The translations under genes and the position numbers were made by a program. Positions 42,147 to 53,964 of a stretch of 64,000 nucleotides of DNA are shown in pieces. Position 1 is the stretch's first letter. Each line of letters opens with the position of its first letter. The notes beneath the pieces were generated by a model. It had not been told where the DNA came from. It did no database searches and worked only from the letters and a program-made list of their open reading frames with translations. The stretch covers positions 68,552,756 to 68,616,755 of the forward strand of contig CM060731.1 in NCBI GenBank assembly GCA_030704615.1, given 5' to 3'. This DNA is from Takakia lepidozioides (taxonomy: Eukaryota; Streptophyta; Takakiopsida; Takakiales; Takakiaceae).

Positions 42147-44207
42147 TCAGGCAGGTAACGTGTTCCATCTCTTCAGCTCAGCATGCGTATCCTGGATTAG
42201 TGGATTCAATATGTCATCTACAATGAATGTATGCCCCTGGTTGTCTGGCTCCATGAAGGTGTCCCATGTCTCCTGTCTGATCCCTCTGTCTTGCATCATC
42301 TTCCTCACCTTTGCTAAATCATCCCACCTGCCCGCAGCAGCATAGATGTTCGATAGCAGCACATAAGTTGCAGTGTGCTGTGGATCCCACTTCAGAAGGC
42401 ATTTTGCAGCATGTTCTGCTACCTTCACATTCCCATGGATTCTGCAGGCACCAAGCAAGGCCCTCCACACCACAGCACCTGGAGTGATTGGCATTTTTTG
42501 AATGAAGTTCTCTGCCTCACCCAATCGCCCTGCACGACCAAGAAGGGCCACAATGCAGCCAAAATGCTCGAGTGTAGGAGTGAGTCCATGATCTTGACTC
42601 ATCGAATCGAAGTAGTGACAGCCTTCATCCACTAGGCCTGCATGGCTACATGCAGATAGAACACATATAAAAGTGATGCCATCTGGCTTGACACCTTCCT
42701 GTTGCATCTGTGCAAACAGTTTGAGGGCCTCCTTGATACACCCATGCTGAGCATATCCTGTGATCATCGCATTCCATGAAACCACATTTTTTTGAGCCAT
42801 ATTATTGAACACTGCACGCGCATCCTTCATGCTCCCGCATTTGGCATACATGTCCAGAAGGGTAGTGTCCAGAATGATATCAGGTGGAATTCCAGCTTTG
42901 ATAATGTGGGCATGGACCTCTTTGCCCTTTTCCAATGCTGCCAAGCTGGCACACGCCTTCAGAATGCAAATGAATGTGACATTGTTAGGCATCACCCCTT
43001 CCCATATCATTTGCTCATAGATCTCAATAGCCTCCATACCAAACCCATGCTGAGCACATCCTGCAATCATTGCACTCCACGAGACCACATTTCGCTGAGC
43101 CATATTGCTGAATACCTGATGTGCATCCTTCATCTTCCCGCATTTCACATACATGGCAGCAAGGGCAGTCTCCAGAATGATATCTGGTGCAATTCTAGCT
43201 TTCACAATGTCAGCATGAACCTGCTTGCCCTTTTCTAGGGCTGCCAGGCTACCACAGGCATTGAGGACACAAATAAATGTGACCTTGTTGGGTGGGACCC
43301 CTTTCCGTATCATTTGCTCATACATTTCGATAGCCTCCATACCAGACCCATGCTCAGCATAACCTGCAATCATCGCACTCCATGAGACCACGTCTCGCTT
43401 ACTCATATTGTCAAACACTTGAGCTGCATTTTTCATGTTCCCGCACTTGGCATACATATCAACAAGGGTATTTTCCAGAATGATGTCTGGTGTAATTCCA
43501 GCTTTGATGATGTGGGCGTGGACTTCTGTGCCCTTCTCAAGGGCAGCCAGGTTCGCACATGCATTGAGAACACAAATGAATGTGACCTTGTCAGGCGTCA
43601 CTCCTTCCTGTACCATTTGCTCATAGATCTCGATAGCTTCCATACCACCCCCATGCTTTGCATATCCTGCCATCATTATAGTCCACGTAAACACATTACG
43701 GTCAGGCATTTTGTCAAACACAAGGCGTGCATCCACCACGCTTCCACACTTGGCATACATGTTGACAAGGGTGTTGAGTAGAAAAATGTTTGGCTTGAAT
43801 CCACTGTGGATAATGTGAGAATGCACCTGCTTTCCCATTTCAAGATTGTCAGTTTTGGTGCACTCTCGCAACAGAAGTGCATAGATACTGGAGTCTGCAG
43901 GATTGTCTTGTTGCTTCAAAATGTACAAAGCCGCTTTCAGTTGTCCTGCAATGCATAATTTCCTCATATCCCCACAAGAACCAGAAGAGCTTCTTTCTCT
44001 TCTATCAGCAGATCCTGCACAACCTTGTATCATGGCAACTACCATTCCTTTCACCACAGGAGGGGTCGACCAACCCTTAGTCGAAAGGGCATCATTCTTT
44101 TGCTTCTGTAAGAAGGATGATGACCTTGGACTTTTCTGTGGAAACCACCAATGGACACGTGTGCAGCCATGAGCATCAACCATAGCCTTGCATAAACCAG
44201 GCTGCAA
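42147..44207 (-). CDS. PLS-class pentatricopeptide repeat protein with E domain (686 aa, intronless)
   Basis: Single-exon ORF of 686 residues. Residues 1-80 are Ser/Lys-rich and may be an organelle-targeting region. From about 105 there are P-L-S triplets. The motif MY(A/V)KCG recurs at residues 150, 251, 352 and 453 with an exact period of 101, and the triplets are unusually alike (AAxVF-NM, RDVVSWSAMIAGYA-HG, EAIE-YEQM, LAALEKG-EVHA). From about 545 follow the E1/E2-type motifs (WRALLGACRIHGNVKVAEHA, TYVLLSNIYAAAGRWDDLAK). The protein stops shortly after HTFIVDD, with no DYW domain. Family members bind organellar RNA one base per repeat; E-type members take part in C-to-U editing with a separate DYW partner. 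The near-identity of triplets suggests recent internal duplication or gene conversion. The frame is intact. Confidence 0.95.
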   Translation of the reverse strand: MQPGLCKAMVDAHGCTRVHWWFPQKSPRSSSFLQKQKNDALSTKGWSTPPVVKGMVVAMIQGCAGSADRRERSSSGSCGDMRKLCIAGQLKAALYILKQQDNPADSSIYALLLRECTKTDNLEMGKQVHSHIIHSGFKPNIFLLNTLVNMYAKCGSVVDARLVFDKMPDRNVFTWTIMMAGYAKHGGGMEAIEIYEQMVQEGVTPDKVTFICVLNACANLAALEKGTEVHAHIIKAGITPDIILENTLVDMYAKCGNMKNAAQVFDNMSKRDVVSWSAMIAGYAEHGSGMEAIEMYEQMIRKGVPPNKVTFICVLNACGSLAALEKGKQVHADIVKARIAPDIILETALAAMYVKCGKMKDAHQVFSNMAQRNVVSWSAMIAGCAQHGFGMEAIEIYEQMIWEGVMPNNVTFICILKACASLAALEKGKEVHAHIIKAGIPPDIILDTTLLDMYAKCGSMKDARAVFNNMAQKNVVSWNAMITGYAQHGCIKEALKLFAQMQQEGVKPDGITFICVLSACSHAGLVDEGCHYFDSMSQDHGLTPTLEHFGCIVALLGRAGRLGEAENFIQKMPITPGAVVWRALLGACRIHGNVKVAEHAAKCLLKWDPQHTATYVLLSNIYAAAGRWDDLAKVRKMMQDRGIRQETWDTFMEPDNQGHTFIVDDILNPLIQDTHAELKRWNTLPA

Positions 44208-44209
44208 TA

Positions 44210-44700
44210 TTCAAAGCTCAGAGCATCTTTCAAATAACAGGGAATAAACTTGAACAATCTACTTACCATAAGGACCGCTTTTGCTGCATTTTCCGACCTC
44301 CCACAATAAAGACTCAAGCTGAAAATGTGACTTGAACACAATCACCATGCTATCCCCTCAGAGGTCTCATGACAAATCCACATGCCTGAAAGGGTTCACA
44401 CTCATTGACTATAGTAGGTACTTATAGTGGATGAGACCCTCTTCGAAAGCTTGAAAGGAATGTTAATGCACCTCCTTCTGCACAGTTACAGAGCCTTGAA
44501 GCTGTGGCCATCCATAGGTGTGACAACCACAACGTTTTGAGTGGCCCCCATTCTGCCCTCCTGCCGCCACTGTGTCCCTTGCCCCCCCCCCCCCTGTTGA
44601 TCTAGTTGATCCTTTCTTTCTCTTTCTCTTAAATTCCTTTCTTGGCAATGGGAAGAAAAGTTCAGGGGTGTCTCTTTGTATAGACAAGATGTTTAAGGAG
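44210..44700 (-). other. Spacer between PPR gene and the putative plastid gene
   Basis: A possible small exon with clean borders lies at about 44327-44276 on the minus strand (TTTTCAG before it, GTAAGTAG after it), but its product matches nothing I recognise. A poly-C run stands at about 44583-44594. The 3' exons of the adjacent gene may lie here. Confidence 0.35.
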
Positions 44701-44723
44701 GTTTACAGCAGAGAAAGACCAAC

Positions 44724-45847
44724 CTGAGCAGGGCTCTTGCCCTTAAGAAGGTCTTCACGCCGACCCTGTTTGGTCACCCTTTCCCGCATGAATGCTACTT
44801 GCTCGTCACCCCACCCAGCCATGGCTGCGACATCTGGATAGCTGGTACCCAGTGTCCACCAGGGCGACTTCAGAGCAATGCGAGCTGCATCTTTAGACTC
44901 CAATTTGCGCCCCATCTGCGGAAATGTCCTTTCATATGAGTACTAGTTCAGCAACAGATGCAAGTAAATTCTGGGAAAACTCAATGCACATCTCTGTGGC
45001 TGGTCATCGCTGACTTTAGCCTGCTAGTTAAAAGCCCCCTGCAACTCCATTTTTACACACATCAAACAAATTCCTGAGTTTGTTGATTACTAGAGAAAAC
45101 ATCCAACACATGTATGAAGGTGACTGATCGAACCAGTCCTAACAAGTAACTCTGCCACAAAGGTGGACTCATTTCAGGTTCAGATCAAATTCAATTTGGT
45201 TACTGCGAGCGGTATATTCGTCCTCATCACAGTTGTGGTGAGGTGCCCCTGCTGTCTCACTTTTTCTCAGAAATTGATTCAATGAGCCTCAAAACTGGAA
45301 TTAAGAGTAGGCAGGATAGATACCTTCACCATGAGCTCGGCATTGAATACAAACGGCCGTCCAAAGCCAGGAAAGTGATGTCTACTAGCATAAAATTCTC
45401 CAGTAACCAAAGCCGACACTGGATCCCCCTTCTCCAAGTGTCTCAAAGCGAGCCTCTCGAACACATCTGGAAACATCCCCACTTTTTTCATCAAATACAC
45501 ATCTATGCTGGGCAGCTTTGATGTACCAAAATCGCCTTTCCTGTAAAGAGAACGTTCAGTAAAGACTGAAGAGACGATGGAGGTTCAACCGCAGCTACCA
45601 ATGTGGCGTGCTCCGGAGCTGTGGTGGCTATGGAAGCTCTGGCCCGGACATAGGTAACCCAGTTGAAATTCCTCAGAGAATTTCTTCTACAAACAAAACC
45701 CAACTCGGCATTGGGAGCCCTCTGCCTCGGTATTGCGAGCGCTGTGGAGAACTGCAAGAAGCCGATTGCCTTCATGGCTGATTGTCTCTCTGCGTTTCTC
45801 CCCCTTCTGGAAATCCTGTCCTTTCTAGCCTCTGCTGCTATCTGCAA
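44724..45847 (-). CDS. Putative plastid-targeted conserved protein (partial gene model)
   Basis: Two conserved-looking internal exons are well bounded. 45540-45324 contains KVGMFPDVFERLALRHLEKG, then DPVSALVTGEF and HHFPGFGRPFVFNAELMVK. 44915-44724 contains MGRKLESKDAARIALKSPWW, then TLG and WGDEQVAFMRERVTKQGRRE, ending SPAQ. The intron 45323-44916 has GT-AG ends in phase 0. Upstream, 45847-45541 gives an N-terminal stretch rich in Ser, Ala and Arg with few acidic residues after MKAIGFLQFSTALAIPRQRA. That would suit a chloroplast transit peptide, but its splice or frame connection to exon two is not resolved. C-terminal exons are not identified. The pattern reads like a conserved green-lineage soluble plastid protein. 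I cannot name the family, and the gene could be partly decayed. Confidence 0.55.
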
Positions 45848-45899
45848 CGAAGAAGTGGATGAATGTCCATCATATAAAGTGGCAAATGTAGTTTGAAGA

Positions 45900-47415
45900 G
45901 GCTGCCATCTTGCATCACACGAGCAGGAGGCCTTGCATTAGACTGACGGGGGATTGTGTGGATCTGGAAGCACATGTGCCTTTGCGATGCCGGCGCGGAC
46001 AGCATTGCAAGTGGTGGCGATGGCGCCCCATAAGCCTTTCGCGAAAGCGGAGGAAGGTATAGATATGGTGCTGTTTGCGTAATTGTGGGTCTGTTTCGTT
46101 TGTGGGTCGAGGCTTCAAAAGTTATTGACCTATATCAACAGATTTCCACTCTTCTGGGCAGAAAAGGTTGTGAGACCAGGACCCTAAGAGGAACGCCCGA
46201 CAGGCACAGCTTTATCAGTTGTTTCTTCAACATATGGGACTTAGGGGATATTTTGTTTCTTTGCATTCATTGTGTGACACATATTGCTTTGGACTGCAGT
46301 GGTGGAGAGCCATGTAATCCAGGGTTAGAGAGAAGAGCAGAAGGTGCTCTTTTGCTTTTCCTGAGAGCAGGGGTAACAGGGGCATCTTCCCTGGAATAGT
46401 AGAATCTTGGAACCATTTCTGGGGTTTGGGCCACCCTCCAGGGTACAAGAAACTCATCCCGAACTTATCATAACGCTCGCCCACAGAAATGCCAATGAGG
46501 CCACAGGGAATTGAGTGTTTGATGTGCGAGTTGGTGTTAATACCCCTTCTAGTAACCACAATTGGTTTTATTCTCAAATCTGGCAAAAGATCAGACAATG
46601 CCAGTCACACAATCTGTAAGAAAGGCTGAGAGCTCAGCCAAAATAAATTATGTCTACGGCGAGGACCTGGATAAATTACACAGAAAGGGAAAACCTTTGG
46701 AAAGCTGCACCGGTACTACTCTACAATAAGTTCTTAAACATCTTCAGCTGCTAAAAATCTTTCACTGTATTTGCATGCAGGCCTGACAATGAACACAGAA
46801 CAGGTTTGCGAGTTCGGATCTGATCCTCCAAGGTGTGGGACAACAGCTTTGATAAGGTATCTGCACCCAAATCTTTTTCGGTTTCTAAGATTGATCTTTC
46901 TTAACTGAAGTGGGCATGGTGTTGTTTTGGTGGACTAACCATGGTTTCAATTCCTCTGAAGAATAACACTGATGGTTTTTATTTGCCATAACTGCGATTC
47001 TTGTTATATCATCAGTAGGCTGTTAATGCACAGAAGCATAGCAGTTGTTTGTTCCCTGTAGTTTGTGGTGGTTACAGTGGTCTATGTGAGGCTGTGTTAA
47101 AGCTCTGTTTCAGCTGCAGACTGATAAGTTTTTCCAGGTTTGTTTTATTAAGTGTGCAACTAATAGTTTTGACTTCCACAGGATGGCAGGGTTGAATCAG
47201 GCACAGTGGTTTGTTGGACATCAGACTGGTTGTAGGGGTTGCACCTTCACTGTGATCACGTCATTGGCAAGAGGCCAAAGAGAGGGAGGCAACAAGATTT
47301 TTTCTGGCTCTGAGGGGGATTTGAGGCTACTGTATAAAAGTGGTTGAAAGAGGCTCTCTACATATTGAGTCAACCAGGCATTCAGGCAAACTCCAATACT
47401 TATATCTGTCTCTTG
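45900..47415. other. Spacer without recognisable gene
   Basis: Frames at 46085-46399 and minus 46227-46598 have no family traits. The left part may be the promoter of the minus-strand plastid-like gene. Confidence 0.45.
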
Positions 47416-47417
47416 CA

Positions 47418-47672
47418 GGCTGCTGCAGGGAAGGCAGGTGCATGCCCACATTAAGCAAAGTGGATTGAAGCCAGACAGCTTTCTATTCAATGTCACTATC
47501 AACATGTATGCTAAATGTGGGAGCATAGAGGATGCACGTCAAGTGTTCAAGTGTTCGACACATGGTGAAACGAGCATGGAATTCAATGATAGCAGGATAT
47601 GCCCGGCATGGCCTTGGTGAAGAGGCTTTCAATATCTATGGGCGAATGCAAGGGGAAGGGGTGACACCCTAG
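47418..47672 (+). pseudogene. PPR gene relic
   Basis: One frame reads GRQVHAHIKQSGLKPDSFLF and MYAKCGSIEDARQVF, the L-S part of a PPR triplet. Then the frame shifts, and another gives AWNSMIAGYARHGLGEEAFN and MQGEGVTP before a TAG at about 47671. It resembles the 42147-44207 gene but is truncated at both ends, so it is a dead fragment. Confidence 0.8.
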
Positions 47673-50600
47673 AAATCGTTCTTCCCAGATGGCTTCCATC
47701 ACTACATAGGTGTATGTTGGATGTCACCCATTATAGCTAACTAATGCTTCAATTTCCACTTGCGAGTTATTTCTCTTAGAAGTATCCTTTGTGACGGGTT
47801 GTCACATGGCAAGCTGCACATGTTTAAATAATTTGCTTAACCTATTTGGCATTCACATTTTGGAGGTATAGTAAGCAGGGGTTAAGAATGATGATTTTTG
47901 AATATCGTCATTGTCATCAATTTTTAGGCTGCCCAAAAAAACAATAAAAACCCACAAGACAGTTTGTGCCCTAACTGTTCAAGGATTATAGTCTGATTTA
48001 GCAATTCTCGTTGTCCAAGCTTGAACAGAAACTCACGCCACACATCAATATATCAATATGGAATTAGTTACCAAGTACAACGAGTACGGTTAATGAAGTC
48101 TTCATCATATTTGGAGATTCTAAGAGTGTCAAAAACAAGGCACGTCGAGGATCTCTGTTTGGTTGTTTGATTGCGAGGAGAAGATGGATGGTTGAGAGAG
48201 ATCTGAGGTCCAGGCTCTGTAGAGGGCCTTCACTAGTGGGTAGATCCTGGATGGGGCATCACAAAACATCAGACCATGCTCTATTCATTCCATCCAGTTG
48301 TAGCCCAGTGGTGTTGATTTTCTGACAAAAACCTGAGTTTTGAATATCGTCATCGTCGTCATTTTTTAAGCTGCCTGAGAAGGGACTTTCTTTAAGGACT
48401 TTCTGTAGGGGAGCTAGCCAACTCGTTTCCAAGGTTACGAGTTACGACATTTGAAAGTGTTAATCTTCTAGTAAATGGAATGCAGTAGTTACGGTAGTTA
48501 CAGTAGTTACGTTTGCTTAGGTGGAAGTCCTTATCTCTACTTCATCTTTTAAGCAAACTAGACTAAGGAAACACAAACAGTGAAAAAGAATGATGACTAA
48601 AAAAGTCTGCCTAATACGGAGGGGCCTTTTTTTTTCAGTTTTTTGGCTTTGTTTCTCTCCGATTTCAATAGATGGGCCCCATTTTTTTGATGGTGGGATG
48701 CCAGCCACATGGCGCTTAGCATTTCAGCAACTTAATTTTTTTTTTCCCCCCCTTCTTAACCTTTAACTTCCTACATGGTTCATTTTTTTACACCTAAAAA
48801 TTACTACCCATGCCCAGTAAAATGAGGCTAACTACCTATCAAAAATCATCCAAAAAACTGGACCTTACACGTAGGTGTGCATGCACTCACCAAAAATGAA
48901 CTTGTTTCACCGTCAAATATGGGAGATTATATGGTTTTAGGGAGGATGGATTATTTGTTTCTGTTTTTGAAAACATTGTTTTTTAGCCTTGACCAACTAA
49001 TTTGAGAGACTTTTAGATTTTGTGGAGTGTTTATTCCACACATTCCTAATCTGTGGTAGGAATGTCATGTCCATGCAAAAAATGAGGGGTAAAAGTCAGG
49101 TTTAGCATGGGGGTGCTTTGTAAGTGTTTCTTTGGGGCGGGGGGTCCTGTGAACGGTTCAAACAGCCATTACAATGACTTAGAAATTGGGATTTGGCCTC
49201 CACAAAGATGCTATGATATTGCTCAAATTCAAAATCCCTATGGTGAGGGAGTGACTCTCTTCGCACCTACACCTTGGTCCAAATTATGCCCACATCCAAT
49301 GATAGAAATTGTAAAAATTGAAACCCCCCCACCCCCGGCCCCCAAAGTGGCTTGAAGTGCTGTCCAATCAGCGTTGGCCAGCAGAAGTCAACTCTACGAG
49401 GCCTCCCTCCATGCAAGAGCATGTCTGACCCACTAGGTTTTGGAAATTTGTGGATGTGGCAGACTTTCTCCAAATGGCAATTGGAGATGATATGCCATGT
49501 TGTCAGGTCATTTATTGCTGAAGAAACGACCTAAAAATATTAAGATCTGCAAAAGTTACGTTAATATATCATGTTCTATGAAACCCTAAACGAGTTAAGA
49601 AAAAATTAGGGTTTTGAATTTTGGCTGCATACTATAGGGCCGGGCATGGGGTTGGTTTGCTGCGCTTTTTGCTTGCTCCCGTGTTTTTCGCGTTTTGGTA
49701 TAAACCTCAAGGAGGTGCCACTGCAAAAAATGACCCAGCCTTCACCAAGTGGCTCTGTTGTTATCCAAATCGATCCGTTTTTGGATTGTTAGATGACTCA
49801 TCCCATGCAGATTATGTGGGAGCACAGTGCAACGCATTTGGATTTCAAGAAACCCCGCAGAAATTCATTTTGATTTTCAATGTGCCCAAAAAGGGCTCCA
49901 CATTCAAAGGTGGCTGCCTTTGGGTGGATCTGCCCTGATTTCTCCCAAGTAGTGTCAGGGCCTATGGAGCCTGGTAGTTGGGCACATAATGTGCGGGTAT
50001 TTTTTTTGTAATTTTTTTCACTCGAAATTGCATTGTTTTCTGGTCACATGTGTATAGTGTTGTACAGAAAGTCGAACTTGACCATTAGGTGCTTAACGAT
50101 TAAAGGTTAATCTAACTTAACAAAAATTGCATGTAGACTCAAAGGTATGTTTGTAATTAATTAATTAATTAATTATTATTTTTCCGGGAAATACCTGTAT
50201 CTATCCTCATATCCTTTGTGTCATATCCTTTGTGACAGTTACATAAAATCAGCTGTAACTCATTAGTATTTATTTGGAGAGTGTATATAGCCAAGTTTAG
50301 CTAATATTGACATGATAGTTGGGTTAAATGGTCCTTATAGATGCACATATACACAACCGTTATCTTATAAGAAACATAAATTTTCATTATATAAACTTAA
50401 CTTTTTCTTAATAATACTATGTTTAAAGACTATTTTAACGTGAACTTTTCACAAGGAACAAAAAAACACATGCATGTGTAATTGATTGATGCATTCAGTT
50501 CTTCCACTATATTTTTACTATCTATTTGTGTTTGTGTACGATGTGAACCAATTAAGATTATAGAACAGATGATTCTTTTTACCATGATGATATTTATTTT

Positions 50601-51279
50601 TCACAAAATAGGCAATTTAAATATTTTTATCATCAATTATGGATGAAAGTGATAAAATTTGACATCACCATGAAACAATATAAGTATCACCCTATTAAGT
50701 CATTCACATGGTCAAGATCATCCCACACTTCAATTTGTTTATAATGAATAATTGGGTTTGCATACTTTGTTGTCTCATGTGATAAAAGCAATATACGATC
50801 TGAAAATCAACGCATGATTTATTAGCATATTCTTACTAAAAAAAATTGACGGCAGCTATACATGATAGATGCTATTGGCACTCTGCCAATAGGAGGGAAA
50901 AAGAAGTGACATTTTATTGTATATGTGGTTCAAACCTTCAGATCTAGGTTCGACTAGGGTCGGATATATGTTTGGGCCTAGTTCACCAGCGAACCACACA
51001 TATATAGTGTAATGTGTGGTTCTATATGTTGCCGAAGTTAGTTTCAAGCCAAACTCCAACCGAAAAGTGATATAGAAACAAACTATTCACATGTGAGTGT
51101 GAGCATACAAGATTAAATATCGGATGCAAGTCAATGCACTACACGCCACCCAAGTGATTTTGGGCTTGAATTTTGCTACCATGTTGGGTGAATCATTGTC
51201 TTTTGTTCTTGGTAATGAGCCTTTGAGCTTCTCCCTTGTGTGAGGTTAGTTTTTCCTCTCACTAGAATTAAGATGTCTA
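47673..51279. other. Long AT-rich spacer
   Basis: No conserved gene. A 105-residue frame at 49621-49938 shows no recognised motif. Simple sequence includes a TTAA/TTAATTAA run at about 50158-50178 and GTTACG(G/T)TAGTTAC repeats near 48485-48510. Many short T-runs are present. Confidence 0.5.
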
Positions 51280-52097
51280 ATTCGTGAGGAGGTTGGGTAG
51301 CACGTGCGCACGCTCACGCCGTTGTGCGCATGCTCGCGTGAGCAGAAGAAAAAATGCCCGAACATTCACAAATATTCCCAAAAAGATGTTGTGGCGAAAC
51401 TGAAATTGGAAATTTGTGGGGACATAAATTTGTGAGCAGACTTGTGCTCACGTGAACACAAGCCACACGTAGATGGGTTAGTCACCCTATTTCCGTGGGT
51501 TAGTCACCTATCACCCTAATTCATTAGGTTTAGGTTACGTTAGGTTAGGTTAAACCAAACACAATACATTTTGTTTTGCCCACGAAACTATAGGATAATG
51601 ACCTATGCAATGATACTAGGAAATTTCGCAACGAAATCCACTATTTCGTTGGAGAAATGCACTATTTTGCTGACGAAATACCCACTATTTCACTGGAGAA
51701 ACCCACTATTTCTCTGGCGGAACCCATGCTGGCGTAACCCAAAACCTTGATTTATTTCGTTAACGAAACCCGTTGTTTGCCTCATTATATTAAATTGTTC
51801 AACTATTGTTTGGTATTTGTGTGTTTTGGATGGTGTTGGTTATTGTGACTTTGTTTTTATCTAACGTGTTATTCTTTTGTAGAATACCAAAGCTGTAGAT
51901 ATATGGAACTTGGAGCTTGTAGATATACATTATGGGTGCTTATTTCGCATTAGGGTTTTGGGGTTTTATTCAGTTTTGAAAACATATAGCTCCTATGACC
52001 GCGGTTTAAAAACATAAAACCCCCATGACCGTGGGTTTGTGCTCACGCCATTTGTGCTCACCGGTGTGCTCACATTCTATCAACCCCCATTCGTGAG
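51280..52097. mobile_element. Non-autonomous MULE-like element 2 (800 bp) with 9-bp target-site duplication
   Basis: ATTCGTGAG stands at 51280-51288 and 52089-52097. The element 51289-52088 starts GAGGTTGGGTAGCACGTGCG and ends with the complement of GGGGGTTGATAGAATGTGAG, matching the ends of the element at 34795-35664. Internally it is the reverse-orientation counterpart of that copy: GAATACCAAAGCTGTAGATA, ATTAAATTGTTCAACTATTG and TTCGTTAACGAAA blocks are shared. There is no transposase frame. Confidence 0.88.
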
Positions 52098-52158
52098 CGA
52101 TCCCTCTAAGGTGCATCATTCGCTTTGTTAATGATAGAATGATAGAATTAAACAGTAA

Positions 52159-52425
52159 TAATACTGTGTCTAAAAATCTAAAAATATGCTTACATAATAT
52201 TATTCACTGTCGGTTTTATGCTCACCAAATTTTTGGTACCCTCTCACCAACTACCAACACCCCTATTCAAGTAGTGCAACAATTAGCTAGTCTAACTTTT
52301 GTGGACTAACTTTTCTTTTCATTTAGGCGGGTTAGTTGATGGGAGGGTACCAAAAATTTGGTGAGCATAAATCCGATAGTGAATATTATGTTAGCAAACT
52401 TTAGGATTTCCAGATATAGTAAATT
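52159..52425. mobile_element. MITE / hairpin element with about 95-bp inverted arms
   Basis: TATGCTCACCAAATTTTTGG at 52217 faces CCAAAAATTTGGTGAGCATA at 52351. Pairing extends outward through ATATT(ATT)CACT(G/A)TCGG and ACATAATAT to about 52160 and 52422. The loop is about 75 bp. The whole element could fold into one long stem. It sits only about 65 bp beyond the MULE-like element. Confidence 0.75.
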
Positions 52426-53668
52426 AATATGCTCACATTAATTTATTGGCTGCTCTCTAAGGAGAGACCTCGCATCCATAGTTTTCTCCTGATGTACCAA
52501 GTTCCCATTTACCGTAGAGGCCGCTCTATTTTGACGGACCCTGCGGGAATCATTAAATACATACAGGTCACCATGTTCGACAGGCTTAATGACAATATTA
52601 GTTTTTTCATCTAAGCTTCATCCAATTTTTCTGGAATTCGACACTTTTCATGAAATTTCATTAGTAAGTAGTTAGTAGTTAATAAGTAATTAGTAATAGC
52701 ATTCACTACTGTAATGTTTTTGCATTCAGTATTTTTTTATTTTTTTTTCCCAAAGTTCACTTTTAAAATGAAAATTATTCCCCTCTTTCATCTACTCCCA
52801 TTTAAAACATTCATCATCTCTTAAAATGAATTAATTAAAGTTGGAATAGAGCAACCTCTATGGTAATACCTATCTATCAAGATATCATACCTTCCCCAAT
52901 AAGAAGCCATTTTCAGTATACCGTAGTGGGGTAGCTAGCCAGGCAGAAATTAATCCAAAGAAAAAGTGATAATCAAAATAAATTATATTTGACAAAAGTG
53001 CCTAATTTAAGAAAATTGTCTTCAAAGAGTGCCTAATTTTCAAAATTTTCTCTAAAACTGCCTATGGTATAAAAACTTGAATTTAAATTATAAAAATATA
53101 TATAATAGGAAGAAAAAAAATCTAAAAATGATATTCATTTAAACGTCATCTATGCACTCAGTTTTTCAATTTTCATCCATGGCAGCGGCTGTATTTTTAT
53201 ATTTTTGAGTTGAAAAAATTACACATCCAAGATGACTAATTTCTTTAAAAAAAATCTCAAAAAGTGCCTAACTGCCAAATTGCCCCAAAAATAATTATTA
53301 GGCAGGCAAGTGCCTTAACCGGCTATCCTACTACGGTACTCTAGATTCTCATCTTCCTATTGTTTCCCATTCATTCCTAAATTGGTGAGCGCTATAATTT
53401 CATGATATTCGGTTCCTTGCAGATTTATCCCTCCAGCTCTATTACATTCAGTTCCCTTTAGATTTATCCCTTCAGCTCAATTATATTCGCTTTCTTTCAG
53501 CTTTATCAGAACGACTTCCCTTATATTTTGTTCCCTTTGGTCCATTATATTCAGTTTTATCACATTGAATTCCATTATATTCAGTTCTCTTTAGATTTAC
53601 CTCCACTTCCATCACATCAATTTATCTTTTTGTTTTTGTTCCTTGCATTTATTTTTTTAATTTATTTT
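52426..53668. other. AT-rich spacer
   Basis: No gene. Between 53400 and 53600, TTCAGTTCCCTTTAGATTTA, TTATCCCTTCAGCTCAATTA and similar lines recur as a loose short repeat. Confidence 0.45.
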
Positions 53669-53673
53669 TTTAA

Positions 53674-53882
53674 AGGAAACCTGGGAGCGACTGCTCACAA
53701 ATCAGGCCCTTGAGGAGGGGGAAAAATTAACCCCCTTTCAGATAAGCCATTAGGCACACAGGTGGGAACATCACCACCAGACCAACCGGTCACGAACAAT
53801 CCACACACCAGGCAGGGCAGCAGGTTTTGAACCCCGAACCACCAAGTTGACACACTGTGCACTTACCAGCTGATGTGCCTTA
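53674..53882 (-). mobile_element. tRNA-derived SINE, copy 2
   Basis: The minus strand reads CATCAGCTGGTAAGTGCACA (A box), GGTTCGGGGTTCAAAACCTG (B box) and a body ending GGGCCTGATTTGTGAGCAGT, CGCTCCCAGG and an A-rich tail (the poly-T side at about 53650-53673). It matches the body of the copy at 14005-14237. Its B box is better preserved, so this copy may be younger. Confidence 0.8.
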
Positions 53883-53964
53883 TTATTAGTTTCTGTTGAA
53901 ATGGAAAAATACAAAATATTTTGATTTTCAATTTTATGATTATTTTTCAATTGTTATCAACATT

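Noticed and set aside
42160-44172. Plus-strand open frames opposite the PPR gene
   Set aside because: They are antisense shadows of the PPR repeats, repeating with the same 303-bp period.
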